The position numbers were made by a program, and so were the translations under genes. Under the pieces are notes generated by a model. That model made no database searches. It was not told the origin of the DNA and was given only the letters and a program-made list of their open reading frames with translations. Of a DNA stretch of 64,000 nt, positions 25,398 to 34,961 are shown one piece after another. Origin of the DNA: Amycolatopsis decaplanina DSM 44594 (GTDB lineage: Bacteria; Actinomycetota; Actinomycetes; Mycobacteriales; Pseudonocardiaceae); NCBI RefSeq assembly GCF_000342005.1, contig NZ_AOHO01000077.1, positions 1 through 64,000 of the forward strand, in the 5' to 3' direction. Position 1 is the first letter of the stretch, and each line of letters begins with the position of its first letter.

Positions 25398-28300
25398 ATG
25401 AGCGTTGAGCGGATTTCGATTGTCGGTATCGGTCTCCGATACCCGGACGCCGGTTCCCCGGAAGAACTGTGGGAGAACGTCCTCGCCGGCCGCCGGGCGT
25501 TCCGGAGACTGCCCGACGAGCGGATGAACCGCGAGGACTACTACTCGCCCGACGCGGGAGCGCCGGATCGTTTCTACGCCCAGAAGGCCGCGGTCCTCCG
25601 CGACTACGAGTTCGACCGGATCAAGTACAAGGTCGCGGGCAGCACGTTCCGCTCGACCGACACCACGCATTGGCTCGCCCTCGACGTCGCCGCTCAGGCG
25701 CTGGCGGACGCGGGATTCCCCGAAGGCGACGGGCTGCCGCGGTCCGCCACCGGCGTGGTCATCGGCAACAGTCTCACCGGCGAGTTCTCGCGCGCCAACA
25801 TCATGCGGCTGCGCTGGCCGTACGTGCGCCGCACGGTCGCGGCGGCGCTCGCCGAGCGCGGCTGGGCCGAGGGCGACACCGCCGAGTTCCTCCACGATCT
25901 CGAAGCGCAGTACAAGGCCCCCTTCCCGGAGATCGACGAGGACACGCTCGCGGGCGGACTGGCGAACACGATCGCCGGCCGTGTCTGCAACTTCTTCGAC
26001 TTCGGCGGCGGGGGATTCACCGTGGACGGTGCCTGCTCGTCGTCGTTGCTTTCCGTGGTCACGGCGGCGAACGCGCTTTCGGAGGGTGACCTCGACGTCG
26101 CCATCGCGGGCGGTGTCGACTTGTCGATCGACCCGTTCGAGGTGATCGGTTTCGCCAAGACCGGCGCGCTCGCCAAACGGGAGATGAAGGTCTACGACGC
26201 CGATTCCAACGGGTTCTGGCCCGGTGAGGGGTCCGGCATGCTCGTGCTGATGCGCGAGGAGGACGCGATCGCGCAGGGCAAGCGGATCTACGCCAACATC
26301 GGCGGCTGGGGTGTTTCGTCCGACGGCAAGGGCGGCATCACCCGCCCCGAGGCGTCGGGTCACCGCCTCGCGCTCAAGCGGGCTTACGAGAAGGCCGGCT
26401 ACGGCGTCGAGACCGTCTCCTACTTCGAGGGCCACGGCACCGGGACCGCGCTGGGCGACGCCACCGAGATCGAGGCGCTCTCCACCGCCCGCCGCGACGC
26501 CGACCCGCTCGCCGACCGCGCCGCGCTGAGCACGATCAAGGGCAACATCGGCCACACCAAGGCCGCGGCCGGTGTCGCCGGGCTGATCAAGGCGACGCTG
26601 GCGGTCTACCACCAGGTCATCCCGCCCGCGACCGGCCACTTCGAACCGCACGAGTCGCTGGTCGGTGACTCCGCGCGGATGTACGTCCCCGCCGAAGCCG
26701 GCCTGTGGCCCCCGGACCAGCCGGTCCGCGCGGGTGTCTCCGCGATGGGGTTCGGCGGCATCAACTCGCATGTCACCGTCACTGAAGCGCCGGGCGCGGC
26801 CCGGCGCAAGGAACTCGACGAACGGACCCGGTCGCTGGTCGCCGGACGGCAGGACGGCGAACTGCTGCTCCTGGACGCCGACGACGCCGCGTCGTTGCGC
26901 GGCCGGGTGACCGGTCTGCTGGAGGTCGTGCCGAAGCTCTCGTTCGCGGAACTCGCGGACCTCGCGGGCACGCTTTCCGCGGAACTGTCCGGGAAACCGG
27001 TCCGCGCGGCGATCGTCGCGGCGGGCCCGGACGACGCCGAGCGCAAACTGGCCAAGCTCCTCGACCTTCTCGGTGAGGGGGAGCCGGAAGTCTTCTCCGC
27101 CAAAGAAGGCATCTTCGCCGGTTCTCGCTCGAAGGACCCGAAGATCGGATTCCTGTTCCCCGGTCAGGGTTCCGGGCAGGGCAGGGTCGGCGCGATGCGC
27201 AAACGCTTCGCCCACGCCGACGACATCTACCGCGCCGCCGGCCTGTCCACCGGCGCAGACCAGGTCGCCACCGACGTCGCACAGCCGCGCATCGTCACCG
27301 GCTCGCTGGCCGGGCTCCGCGTGCTGAAAAGCCTCGGCATCGAGGCGGGGACGGTCGCGGGCCACAGCCTCGGCGAGCTCACCGCGCTGCACTGGGGTGG
27401 CGCGCTCACCGAACGCGAAGTCCTCAAGCTGGCCAAGATCCGCGGCAAGGTGATGGCGACCGCGAGCGACGGGAACGGCGCCATGGCCGCGATCGCCGCC
27501 ACTCCGGGGATCGCCGAGAGGCTCGCCGAGGGCGAAGAGGTCGTCATCGCGGGCTACAACGCGCCAGAGCAGACCGTCCTTTCCGGGCCGGCGGAGGCGA
27601 TCGACCGGGTGATCGCCCGTGCCCGTACGGAGGGGGTCACGGCCGCCCGCATCAACGTCTCGCACGCCTTCCACTCGCCCGCGGTCGTCCCGGCCGCCGA
27701 GGCGATGACCGCGGAGCTCGCCGCGTTCGACTTCGCCCGGCTCGACCGGCCCGTCGTCTCCACGGTGACCGGTGACGTCCTGCACGCCGCCGAAGACCTG
27801 CGTGATCTGCTGCGCGACCAGGTGGTCCTGCCGGTCCGCTTCCGTGAGGCGGCCGCGAAGGTCGCCGAGCGCAGCGACCTGGTGATCGAGGTCGGCCCCG
27901 GCCGAGTGCTCACCGGTCTGTTCGGTGCGATCGCGCCCGGCACCCCGGCGCTCTCGATCGACACCGACAGCCTGACGCTGGCCCCGGTGCTGAAGGTGGC
28001 CGGTGCCGCGTTCGCGTTCGGCGCCCCGTTGGAGACTTCCGCGCTGTTCGACGGCCGTGTCGTGCGGCCCCTGCCGGTGGACGGAAAGTTCTCCTTCCTC
28101 GCCAGCCCGTGCGAGGCCGCGCCGTCCATCGGAGCCGAACTGGCCCGCGACCGCGTCGCCGAGCCCGCCGGCGCCGCGGCCGGGACGGCCTCGGAAAGCG
28201 GTGGCAGCAGCACCCTCGACCTGCTGCGCAAGCTCGCTTCCGAACGGGTCGAACTGCCGCTCGAAGCGGTCACCGCCGACACGCATCCGCTCGACGACCT

Positions 28301-31232
28301 GCACCTTTCGTCGATCACCGTCGGTCAGCTGGTCAACGACGTGACCCGCGCGCTCGGCCGCCCGGCGCTGGAGGGCATGCCGAACTTCGCGACCGTCTGC
28401 CTCGGCGAACTCGCCGAGATGATCGACGAACTCGCGCAGACCGCCAAACCCGCCGACGGCAACCAGGCCGAGGTCGCCGGGGTCGGCCCGTGGGTCCGGC
28501 CGTTCGCGGTCGAGTACGTCGTCGCGCCGAAACCGTCGCCCGACCTCACGCCGGGTATCTCCGCGGCCGGTGTTTCGCGAGCGGAGTGGACGGCGTTCGC
28601 CCCGGACGGCCACCCGCTGGCGGAGCCGCTGCGCGCGGCCCTGGCCGGCGCCGGGGTCGGCGACGGTGTCCTCCTCTGCCTGAACGCGGACAGCGGTTCC
28701 GGCGACGTCGGACTGTTCCTGGACGCCGGCCGCGCGGTGCTGGCCGCGCCCAACGGCACGCGGTTCGTCGTGGTGCAGCACGGCCTCGGTGCTTCCGGTC
28801 TGGCGAAGACGCTGCGGCTGGAGGACCCGTCGGCCCGCACCACGATCGTCGATCTCGCCGATGTCGATCCCATCGACCCCGAGGCGATCAGTGCCGCGGT
28901 GTCCACTGTCGTCGCCGAGGTGGCGGCGACCAACGACTTCAGCGAAGTCCGCTACGACACCGCCGGGGTCCGCACGGTGCCGAAGCTCGCCGCCCTGACC
29001 CCGTCCGAGGCCGAAGGGACCCCGCTGGGCACCGGCGACGTCCTGCTCGTCACCGGCGGCGGCAAGGGAATCACCGCCGAGAGCGCGTTGGCGCTGGCCA
29101 AGGATTCCGGCGCGAAACTGGCGCTGCTCGGCCGGAGCGACCCGGCCGATGACGCCGAGCTGTCGGAGAACCTCGGCCGTATGGCGGCGGCGGGCATCAC
29201 CTACCGCTACGAGCGCGCCGACGTCACCGACGGGAGGCAGGTGGCCGACGCGATCGGCCGGATCCAGGCCGGATTCGGCCCGGTCACCGCGGTGCTGCAC
29301 GGCGCGGGCCGCAACGAGCCCGCCGCGCTGTTCTCCTTGACCGAGGAGAGCTTCCGCAAGACGCTGGCCCCGAAGATCGGCGGCCTCAACGCTGTCCTCG
29401 ATGCCGTCGACAAGGACAAGATCAAGCTGCTGGTGACCTTCGGCAGCATCATCGGACGGGCTGGCCTGCGCGGTGAGGCGCACTACGCCACGGCCAACGA
29501 CTGGATGACCGAACTGACCGTGCGCTTCGGCCGCGAGCACCCCCAGGCCCGGGCGATCGCCCTCGAATGGTCGGTCTGGTCCGGGACGGGGATGGGCGAA
29601 AAGCTCGGTGTCGTCAGCGCTTTGATGCGCGACGGCATCACCCCCATCCCGACCGAGGAGGGCATCGAGATCCTCCGCCAGGTCGTCGGCGATCCGGCGG
29701 CCCCGTCGGTACTGGTCGTCTGCGGCCGGACCGCGGGGCTGGCCACCCTGCCGGTGGAGAAGCGCGAACTGCCGCTGACCCGCTTCGTCGACCGCGCCGT
29801 CGTGCATTACCCGGGTGTCGAGCTGATCACCGAGGCCGACCTTTCCGCGGGCAGCGACCCGTATCTGGCCGACCACCTGCTCGACGGCCAGTTGCTGTTC
29901 CCGGCGGTGATCGGCATGGAGGCGATGACCCAGGTCGCCAAGGCCGCGCTGGCCGCGGAAACCCTGCCGGCGCCGGTGTTCTCCGACGTCGAGTTCCTGC
30001 GCCCGATCATCGTCTCGCCGGGCGGGTCGACCACGATCCGGCTCGCCGCGCTGGCCAGGGACGCCGAAACGGTGGACGTGGTCCTGCGCAGCGGGGAGAC
30101 CGGGTTCAGCGCCGACCACTTCCGCGCCCGGTTGCGGTTCTCCCGGCCGGATCCGCTCGGCGAGACCGTCGTCCGCGACGTCGCGCTGCCGCCCGTCCCG
30201 GTCGACCCGACGACCGAGCTCTACGGCACGGTTCTGTTCCAGGGCAAGCGATTCCAGCGGGTCACCGGGTACCGGCGGGCCAGCGCGCGGCACGCGGTCG
30301 CGGAGATCGCGACCGGCGCCGAGGTCGACTGGTTCGCGCCGTTCCTCCCGCAGGAACAGCTCCTGGCCGACCCGGGTACCCGCGACGCGATGATGCACGC
30401 GATCCAGTGCTGCGTCCCGGACGCGACCCTGCTGCCACAAGGGATCGAGCGGCTGTACCTGGCCGAACCCGGAGAGCAGGACCCCGAGTACGTGCTTCTC
30501 GACGCGCGCGAGCGTTCGCAGGACGGTGACAGCTACCTCTACGACCTCGACGTCCGCAACCCCGACGGGAAGCTGGTCGAGCGGTGGGAAGGGCTGAAGC
30601 TGCGCGCGGTGCGCAAGCGTGACGGCGAAGGACCTTGGGTCCCGTCGATGCTCGGGTCCTATTTGGAGCGTTCGGTCGAACGGCTGCTCGGCTCGTCCCG
30701 CGCGATCGTCGTCGAACCGGACCCGGTGGGCGTTTCCGTGGAGACCACGCCGGAACGGCGGGCGCAGACGGCATTGGCCGCCGGCCGCGCGGTCGACGCC
30801 CCGCTCGAGATCCGCTACCGCCCGGACGGGAAACCGGAGGCCGACGGAGCCGAGGTGAGCGCATCGCACAGCGCCGGCCTCACCCTGGCGATCGCGGGCA
30901 CCGGCCGGATCGCGTGCGACGTCGAAACGGCGATCGAACGGACATCGGAGGACTGGGCGGGCTTGCTCGGCGAGGACCTGCTCGCGGTGGGCGAACTGCT
31001 CGCCGCGGACGCCCGCGAGCCGCTTTCGGTCGCGCACACCAGGGTCTGGAGCGCGCTGGAATGCGTGCGCAAGACCGGGGACATGACACAGGCGCTCACC
31101 GTGCACCGGGTCGACCCGGACGGCTGGGCGGTGCTTTCCCACGGCGGTGCCCGCATCGCCACCTGGGTGACGACCGTCAACGACCGGACCGATCCCGTCG
31201 TCTTCGCGGTGCTCCAGGGAGAGGAGAACTGA
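25398..31232 (+). CDS. pksE: Iterative enediyne polyketide synthase PksE
   Basis: 1,944 residues, the usual size for the family. Order: KS (1-465; Cys213 in DGACSSSL, His in EGHGTGTALGD and NIGHTKAA), AT-like domain (about 583-870; GHSLGE with Ser657), central ACP (about 920-1010; DDLHLSSI with Ser971 or 972), KR (about 1205-1430; TGGGKGI and YATAND), DH (about 1470-1640; ADHLLDGQLLFP) and a C-terminal integrated phosphopantetheinyl transferase (about 1750-1944). It makes the linear polyene from which the warhead is built. The product range cannot be told from sequence alone. Thioesterase follows one base later. Confidence 0.97.
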   Translation: MSVERISIVGIGLRYPDAGSPEELWENVLAGRRAFRRLPDERMNREDYYSPDAGAPDRFYAQKAAVLRDYEFDRIKYKVAGSTFRSTDTTHWLALDVAAQALADAGFPEGDGLPRSATGVVIGNSLTGEFSRANIMRLRWPYVRRTVAAALAERGWAEGDTAEFLHDLEAQYKAPFPEIDEDTLAGGLANTIAGRVCNFFDFGGGGFTVDGACSSSLLSVVTAANALSEGDLDVAIAGGVDLSIDPFEVIGFAKTGALAKREMKVYDADSNGFWPGEGSGMLVLMREEDAIAQGKRIYANIGGWGVSSDGKGGITRPEASGHRLALKRAYEKAGYGVETVSYFEGHGTGTALGDATEIEALSTARRDADPLADRAALSTIKGNIGHTKAAAGVAGLIKATLAVYHQVIPPATGHFEPHESLVGDSARMYVPAEAGLWPPDQPVRAGVSAMGFGGINSHVTVTEAPGAARRKELDERTRSLVAGRQDGELLLLDADDAASLRGRVTGLLEVVPKLSFAELADLAGTLSAELSGKPVRAAIVAAGPDDAERKLAKLLDLLGEGEPEVFSAKEGIFAGSRSKDPKIGFLFPGQGSGQGRVGAMRKRFAHADDIYRAAGLSTGADQVATDVAQPRIVTGSLAGLRVLKSLGIEAGTVAGHSLGELTALHWGGALTEREVLKLAKIRGKVMATASDGNGAMAAIAATPGIAERLAEGEEVVIAGYNAPEQTVLSGPAEAIDRVIARARTEGVTAARINVSHAFHSPAVVPAAEAMTAELAAFDFARLDRPVVSTVTGDVLHAAEDLRDLLRDQVVLPVRFREAAAKVAERSDLVIEVGPGRVLTGLFGAIAPGTPALSIDTDSLTLAPVLKVAGAAFAFGAPLETSALFDGRVVRPLPVDGKFSFLASPCEAAPSIGAELARDRVAEPAGAAAGTASESGGSSTLDLLRKLASERVELPLEAVTADTHPLDDLHLSSITVGQLVNDVTRALGRPALEGMPNFATVCLGELAEMIDELAQTAKPADGNQAEVAGVGPWVRPFAVEYVVAPKPSPDLTPGISAAGVSRAEWTAFAPDGHPLAEPLRAALAGAGVGDGVLLCLNADSGSGDVGLFLDAGRAVLAAPNGTRFVVVQHGLGASGLAKTLRLEDPSARTTIVDLADVDPIDPEAISAAVSTVVAEVAATNDFSEVRYDTAGVRTVPKLAALTPSEAEGTPLGTGDVLLVTGGGKGITAESALALAKDSGAKLALLGRSDPADDAELSENLGRMAAAGITYRYERADVTDGRQVADAIGRIQAGFGPVTAVLHGAGRNEPAALFSLTEESFRKTLAPKIGGLNAVLDAVDKDKIKLLVTFGSIIGRAGLRGEAHYATANDWMTELTVRFGREHPQARAIALEWSVWSGTGMGEKLGVVSALMRDGITPIPTEEGIEILRQVVGDPAAPSVLVVCGRTAGLATLPVEKRELPLTRFVDRAVVHYPGVELITEADLSAGSDPYLADHLLDGQLLFPAVIGMEAMTQVAKAALAAETLPAPVFSDVEFLRPIIVSPGGSTTIRLAALARDAETVDVVLRSGETGFSADHFRARLRFSRPDPLGETVVRDVALPPVPVDPTTELYGTVLFQGKRFQRVTGYRRASARHAVAEIATGAEVDWFAPFLPQEQLLADPGTRDAMMHAIQCCVPDATLLPQGIERLYLAEPGEQDPEYVLLDARERSQDGDSYLYDLDVRNPDGKLVERWEGLKLRAVRKRDGEGPWVPSMLGSYLERSVERLLGSSRAIVVEPDPVGVSVETTPERRAQTALAAGRAVDAPLEIRYRPDGKPEADGAEVSASHSAGLTLAIAGTGRIACDVETAIERTSEDWAGLLGEDLLAVGELLAADAREPLSVAHTRVWSALECVRKTGDMTQALTVHRVDPDGWAVLSHGGARIATWVTTVNDRTDPVVFAVLQGEEN

Positions 31233-31233
31233 C

Positions 31234-31674
31234 ATGGCCGACTACTACGAGATCCTCCACACGGTCGGGTTCGAAGAAACCAACCTGGTGGGCAACGTCT
31301 ATTACGTGAACTACGTGCGCTGGCAGGGCCGGTGCCGCGAAATGTTCCTGAAGGAGAAGGCGCCCGCGGTGCTCGAAGAGGTCCGTCACGACCTCAAGCT
31401 CTTCACACTCAAGGTCGACTGCGAGTTCTACGCGGAGATCACCGCGTTCGACGAGCTGTCCATCCGGCTGCGGCTGGAAGAGCTGACCCAGACCCAGATC
31501 CAGTTCACCTTCGACTACGTCCACCTCACCGCGGAGGGCGAGCGGCTGGTGGCCCGCGGACGGCAGCGGATCGCGTGCATGCGCGGCCCGAACACGGCCA
31601 CGGTGCCCAGCCGGGTACCCGAACAGCTGCGTGAGGCGCTGGCCCCGTACGCGGTCGACGGCAAGGGGGAATGA
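31234..31674 (+). CDS. Enediyne hot-dog thioesterase (TEBC, SgcE10/CalE7-like)
   Basis: 146 residues of the 4-hydroxybenzoyl-CoA-thioesterase-like fold. The segment ETNLVGNVYYVNYVRWQG (about 15-32) is typical of enediyne thioesterases, which lack the usual Asp and use Arg and neighbouring residues. It releases the polyene from the PksE ACP. It starts one base after the pksE stop, with its GGAGAGGAG site inside pksE. Confidence 0.96.
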   Translation: MADYYEILHTVGFEETNLVGNVYYVNYVRWQGRCREMFLKEKAPAVLEEVRHDLKLFTLKVDCEFYAEITAFDELSIRLRLEELTQTQIQFTFDYVHLTAEGERLVARGRQRIACMRGPNTATVPSRVPEQLREALAPYAVDGKGE

Positions 31675-31675
31675 C

Positions 31676-32248
31676 GTGGGCACGGTGGAGGAGCCCTCGC
31701 GGCCGGTGCTGAAACGCCTGCCGACACCCGCGACACGGCGCCGGTTGTCCGCGCAGGCCGGGCTGCGGGAGGTGATGGGCCAGTTCGCCACCGGGGTCAC
31801 CGTGTTGACCGCCGGGGGTGAACGGGCCCACGGGATGACCGCCAACGCCGTCACGTCGGTGTCACTGGAGCCGCCGATGGTGCTGTGCTGTGTTTCCCGC
31901 GCGGCCCGGATGCACGAGGCGATCGTGACGGCGGGCTCGTACGCGGTCACGGTCCTGGCGTCGGACCAGAAGGAATTGGCGAAGTACTTCGCGGACTGGC
32001 GCCGCCCGGCCGGGCTCGCGCAGTTCGACTCGGTGGACTGGACGGCGGGGCCGCAGACCGGCGCCCCGCTGCTCGACGGCGCGCTGGCCTGGCTGGAATG
32101 CGAGCTGGCGGAGGTCTACGAAGGCGGTGACCACTCGATCTTCCTCGGCAAGGTGGTCGCCTCCAGCCGCGGCACGGCACAGGACTCGCTGGTCTTCTAC
32201 AGCGGCGGCTACCACCAGATCGACGGCCGGGTACGGGCATCGGCCTAA
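31676..32248 (+). CDS. Flavin reductase-like protein (SgcE6-like)
   Basis: 190 residues of the flavin-reductase (FMN-binding split-barrel) family. The motifs FATGVTVLTAGG, GMTANAVTSVSLEPPMVL and the C-terminal YHQIDG are characteristic. It supplies reduced flavin to a partner oxygenase; SgcE6-type genes occupy this position in nine-membered enediyne clusters. Start GTG 31676 lies one base after the thioesterase stop. Confidence 0.9.
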   Translation: MGTVEEPSRPVLKRLPTPATRRRLSAQAGLREVMGQFATGVTVLTAGGERAHGMTANAVTSVSLEPPMVLCCVSRAARMHEAIVTAGSYAVTVLASDQKELAKYFADWRRPAGLAQFDSVDWTAGPQTGAPLLDGALAWLECELAEVYEGGDHSIFLGKVVASSRGTAQDSLVFYSGGYHQIDGRVRASA

Positions 32249-32263
32249 GGGAGAGGAACTGTC

Positions 32264-32431
32264 ATGACCATCAACGAATCCACCACGCCTGCCCCGGCTC
32301 TCTCGCCCGAGCGGCCGCCGGTGGTCACCACGATGCCTCGGCTCGGGCGGGGGGTGTGCTGGCGCGACATCGTGCGCGAGATCGAACTCGACGAGCTCGA
32401 GCGCGAGGCCCGCATGAAGGAGGCGGCGTGA
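32264..32431 (+). CDS. 55-residue protein coupled to acyl-CoA carboxylase
   Basis: ATG 32264 follows a GAGAGGAAC site, and the stop overlaps the carboxylase start as GTGA, so translation is likely. The first 28 residues are Pro/Thr-rich and disordered; the rest (GRGVCWRDIVREIELDELER) forms a charged helix with one Cys. It is not AccE, which follows separately at 34146. No family recognised; perhaps an adaptor for the carboxylase. Confidence 0.65.
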   Translation: MTINESTTPAPALSPERPPVVTTMPRLGRGVCWRDIVREIELDELEREARMKEAA

Positions 32432-34134
32432 CCCTGCAGGGCGATCCGGGCGCCCAGCGCACGGAGGACTCCGAGGTGGTGCCGCTGCCGGAAGACCGGC
32501 TGCGGCGCCCCCGGATCCCGAGGGCGACCGACGGGCGGGTGATCCCGCTCGCCCGCGGCGCCGAACCGGTCTGGAAGTCTCCCGGACCGACGATGCCGTT
32601 GCTGCGCGCCCAGCGCGACGAACTGCGCGAGCACATCGTCGACGGACGGCTCGACGGCGTCCGGCGGCAGCACTCGCTCGGCAAGCACACCGCGCGTGAA
32701 CGGCTGGACCTGTTGCTGGACCCCGATTCCTTCACCGAGGTCGAGCTGTACCGGCGGCATCAGGCGAGCGGTCTCGGGCTGGCGGAGAACCGGCCGTACA
32801 CCGACGGGGTCATCGCCGGCTCGGGCACCATCGACGGGCGGCGCGTGTTCGTCTACGCGCAGGACTTCACCGTCTTCGGCGGTTCGCTCGGCGAGGCGCA
32901 CGCGGCGAAGATCCACAAGGTGATGGATCTGGCGATCGCCACCGGCTCGCCGCTGATCGGCCTCAACGACAGCGGGGGAGCGCGGATCCAGGAAGGCGTC
33001 ATGGCGCTCAACGGCTACGGCGGCATCTTCCGCCGCCAGGTCGAGGCGTCCGGCGTCATCCCGCAGATCAGCGTGGTGCTGGGGCCGTGCGCGGGCGGGG
33101 CGGCGTATTCGCCCGCGCTCGCGGATTTCGTCTTCATGGTGCGCGACACCGCCCGCATGTACCTGACCGGACCGGACGTCGTCGAGACCGTGACCGGGGA
33201 ACGGGTCAGCCACGACGAACTGGGCGGCGCGGACGTGCACGGCGCGTCGTCCGGTGTGGCGACCGTGGTGCACGACGACGAGGAGAGCTGCCTCGCCGAC
33301 GTCCGCTACCTGGTGTCGCTGCTGCCCTCGAACTACCTGGAGCCCGCGCCCCGCGAGCCGTCTCAGGACGCGGCCAAGGACCGGCGGCCGCGGTTCGCCG
33401 AACTCGTCCCGGTGGAGCCGAACAAGCCGTACGACATGCGTGACGTGTTCTCGGAACTGGCCGACGACGGCGAGTTCTTCGAACTGCACGAGCGATGGGC
33501 ACGGAACGTGCTGTGCGCCCTCGCGCGGGTCGACGGGCGCGTGGTCGGCCTGGTCGGCAACCAGCCGGTGGTGTTCGCCGGCGTGCTCGACGGCCCGGCT
33601 TCGCAGAAGGCGGCGCGGTTCGTGCGGTTCTGCGACGCGTTCAGCATCCCGCTGGTGACGCTCGTGGACGTCCCCGGCTTTCTGCCGGGGGTCGAGCAGG
33701 AGCACTCCGGGATCATCCGGCACGGGGCGCAATTGCTGCACGCCTACTGCGAGGCGACCGTGCCGCGCGTCCAGGTCATCCTGCGGAAGGCGTACGGCGG
33801 CGCGTACATCGTGATGGACTCGCGGTCCATCGGGACCGACCTTTCGCTCGCGTGGCCGACCAACCAGATCGCCGTGATGGGCGCCGAGGGCGCGGTCAAC
33901 GTGCTGTTCCGCAAGGATCTCGCCGCGGCGTCCGATCCGGACGCGTTGCGCGCCCGCCTGGTCGCCGAATACACCGAGGAGTTCATGAATCCGCAGTACT
34001 CGGCCGAACGCGGGCTGGTCGACGACATCATCGACCCGGCGGACACCCGTTCCGCCGTCGCCAGGGCGCTGGACATGCTGCAGGACAAGCGAAAGGCTGC
34101 GCCGCGGCGCAAGCACGGCAACCACCCGATCTGA
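32428..34134 (+). CDS. Acyl-CoA carboxylase beta subunit (carboxyltransferase)
   Basis: 568 residues with N- and C-terminal crotonase-like carboxyltransferase halves. Family motifs include LGKHTARERLDLLLDP, NDSGGARIQEGV (oxyanion-hole glycines), GPCAGGAAYSPAL and, in the second half, DVPGFLPGVEQEHSGIIRHG and AYGGAYIVM. It transfers carboxylate from carboxybiotin to an acyl-CoA such as acetyl- or propionyl-CoA, perhaps feeding PksE with malonyl-CoA. The first 60 residues are an extension. The biotinylated alpha subunit is not in the window. Confidence 0.92.
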   Translation: MTLQGDPGAQRTEDSEVVPLPEDRLRRPRIPRATDGRVIPLARGAEPVWKSPGPTMPLLRAQRDELREHIVDGRLDGVRRQHSLGKHTARERLDLLLDPDSFTEVELYRRHQASGLGLAENRPYTDGVIAGSGTIDGRRVFVYAQDFTVFGGSLGEAHAAKIHKVMDLAIATGSPLIGLNDSGGARIQEGVMALNGYGGIFRRQVEASGVIPQISVVLGPCAGGAAYSPALADFVFMVRDTARMYLTGPDVVETVTGERVSHDELGGADVHGASSGVATVVHDDEESCLADVRYLVSLLPSNYLEPAPREPSQDAAKDRRPRFAELVPVEPNKPYDMRDVFSELADDGEFFELHERWARNVLCALARVDGRVVGLVGNQPVVFAGVLDGPASQKAARFVRFCDAFSIPLVTLVDVPGFLPGVEQEHSGIIRHGAQLLHAYCEATVPRVQVILRKAYGGAYIVMDSRSIGTDLSLAWPTNQIAVMGAEGAVNVLFRKDLAAASDPDALRARLVAEYTEEFMNPQYSAERGLVDDIIDPADTRSAVARALDMLQDKRKAAPRRKHGNHPI

Positions 34135-34145
34135 ACGGGGGAACC

Positions 34146-34337
34146 ATGTCACCGTCCGGAATGGACACCGTGCCGGTCTTCCGGGTCCTGCGAGGGGACC
34201 CGGAAGACGCCGAACTGGCGGCGCTCGTCGCCGTCTTCACCGCGTTGGCTTCGGCCGCGCCCCCGTCCCCGGCGCCGGTGCGTTCCGCTTGGTCGCCCCG
34301 AACCTCGAAGACCTGGCGTACGTCGACGCTGCGCTAG
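34146..34337 (+). CDS. accE: Acyl-CoA carboxylase epsilon subunit
   Basis: 63 residues. The segment FRVLRGDPEDAELAALVAVF (about 12-31) is the conserved AccE/PccE motif that contacts the beta subunit; a proline-rich stretch and two Trp residues follow as usual. Epsilon subunits are found only in actinobacterial carboxylases and raise their activity. It starts 11 nt after the beta gene. Confidence 0.85.
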   Translation: MSPSGMDTVPVFRVLRGDPEDAELAALVAVFTALASAAPPSPAPVRSAWSPRTSKTWRTSTLR

Positions 34338-34343
34338 GTCCTG

Positions 34344-34412
34344 CGCGTAAGTCCGTGAAGGCCTCCTTGAGAGACCCAGAGTCCCTCAAGGAGGCCTTCA
34401 CGGACTTACGCG
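34344..34412. repeat. Perfect 28-bp inverted repeat after accE
   Basis: Arms 34344-34371 and 34385-34412 are perfectly complementary with a 13-nt loop, six bases after the accE stop. No T run follows. It would end or pause transcription of the pksE-accE operon, and may be one copy of a genomic palindromic repeat. The rest of the gap to 34707 shows no convincing gene. Confidence 0.85.
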
Positions 34413-34707
34413 TCTTCACTGCCGGTCCCGCTGCTCGGGGATCGCGGGCTCGGGCCACGACAGGCCCAGCAAGTCGACGTCGAGTTCGTCGTCGGCGTAG
34501 ATCTCGTACGGGTCGAGGCGTTCGGTCATGGCGCGCTCCTTGGCTTCCGGGGTACCACAAGGGCACTACCGGCGGCCCTTCACCGGCGACTTTTCCTTTG
34601 CTCATCGAGCGCTCCGGTGTCCTCGATCGCGCCACGATCGGCTCCCGAGCGGACGGGTCCATCCTTGTTGTCAAGTGAGTCGTTCATCGAAGGCCGGGAG
34701 GAACGTC

Positions 34708-34857
34708 ATGACGGCACAGGTGCGAATTTGGGTCGTGACCGATGACCTCGACCCGTGTGGGACCACCGAGGCCGACGCGACGGCGTTCGTCCCGGAGCCG
34801 AGGCGGGCCGCCGAAAACGAGTTCCCGGCCGAGCACATCGTCCTCGGCTACAACTAG
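34708..34857 (+). CDS. Small protein of 49 residues, unknown
   Basis: ATG 34708 has a good GGGAGGAAC site. The product is acidic, has one Cys (DPCGTT) and no recognisable domain. Too poor in Cys/Ser/Thr at its end (HIVLGYN) to look like an azole precursor. Could be a small regulator or an unused ORF. Confidence 0.45.
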   Translation: MTAQVRIWVVTDDLDPCGTTEADATAFVPEPRRAAENEFPAEHIVLGYN

Positions 34858-34961
34858 GCCGGGACCGGCACGGACAGCACGGACAAAGAAGACTACCTGG
34901 TATCGCGCGCGCGAGAATGAAGATCGCCCGCGAACCGGCCAGACCACGAGGAGGCCTCCGG

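Noticed and set aside
25380..31235. A 1,951-codon open frame antisense to pksE
   Set aside because: High-GC coding DNA often leaves the opposite strand open. The sense frame carries every enediyne PKS motif; the antisense product is Arg/Gly/Asp-rich with no domain.
32245..34152. A 635-codon antisense frame over the carboxylase beta gene
   Set aside because: Shadow of a gene with all carboxyltransferase motifs.
34708..34857. Alternative RiPP precursor
   Set aside because: Only one Cys and a C-terminus without Cys, Ser or Thr clusters; does not fit a YcaO substrate.
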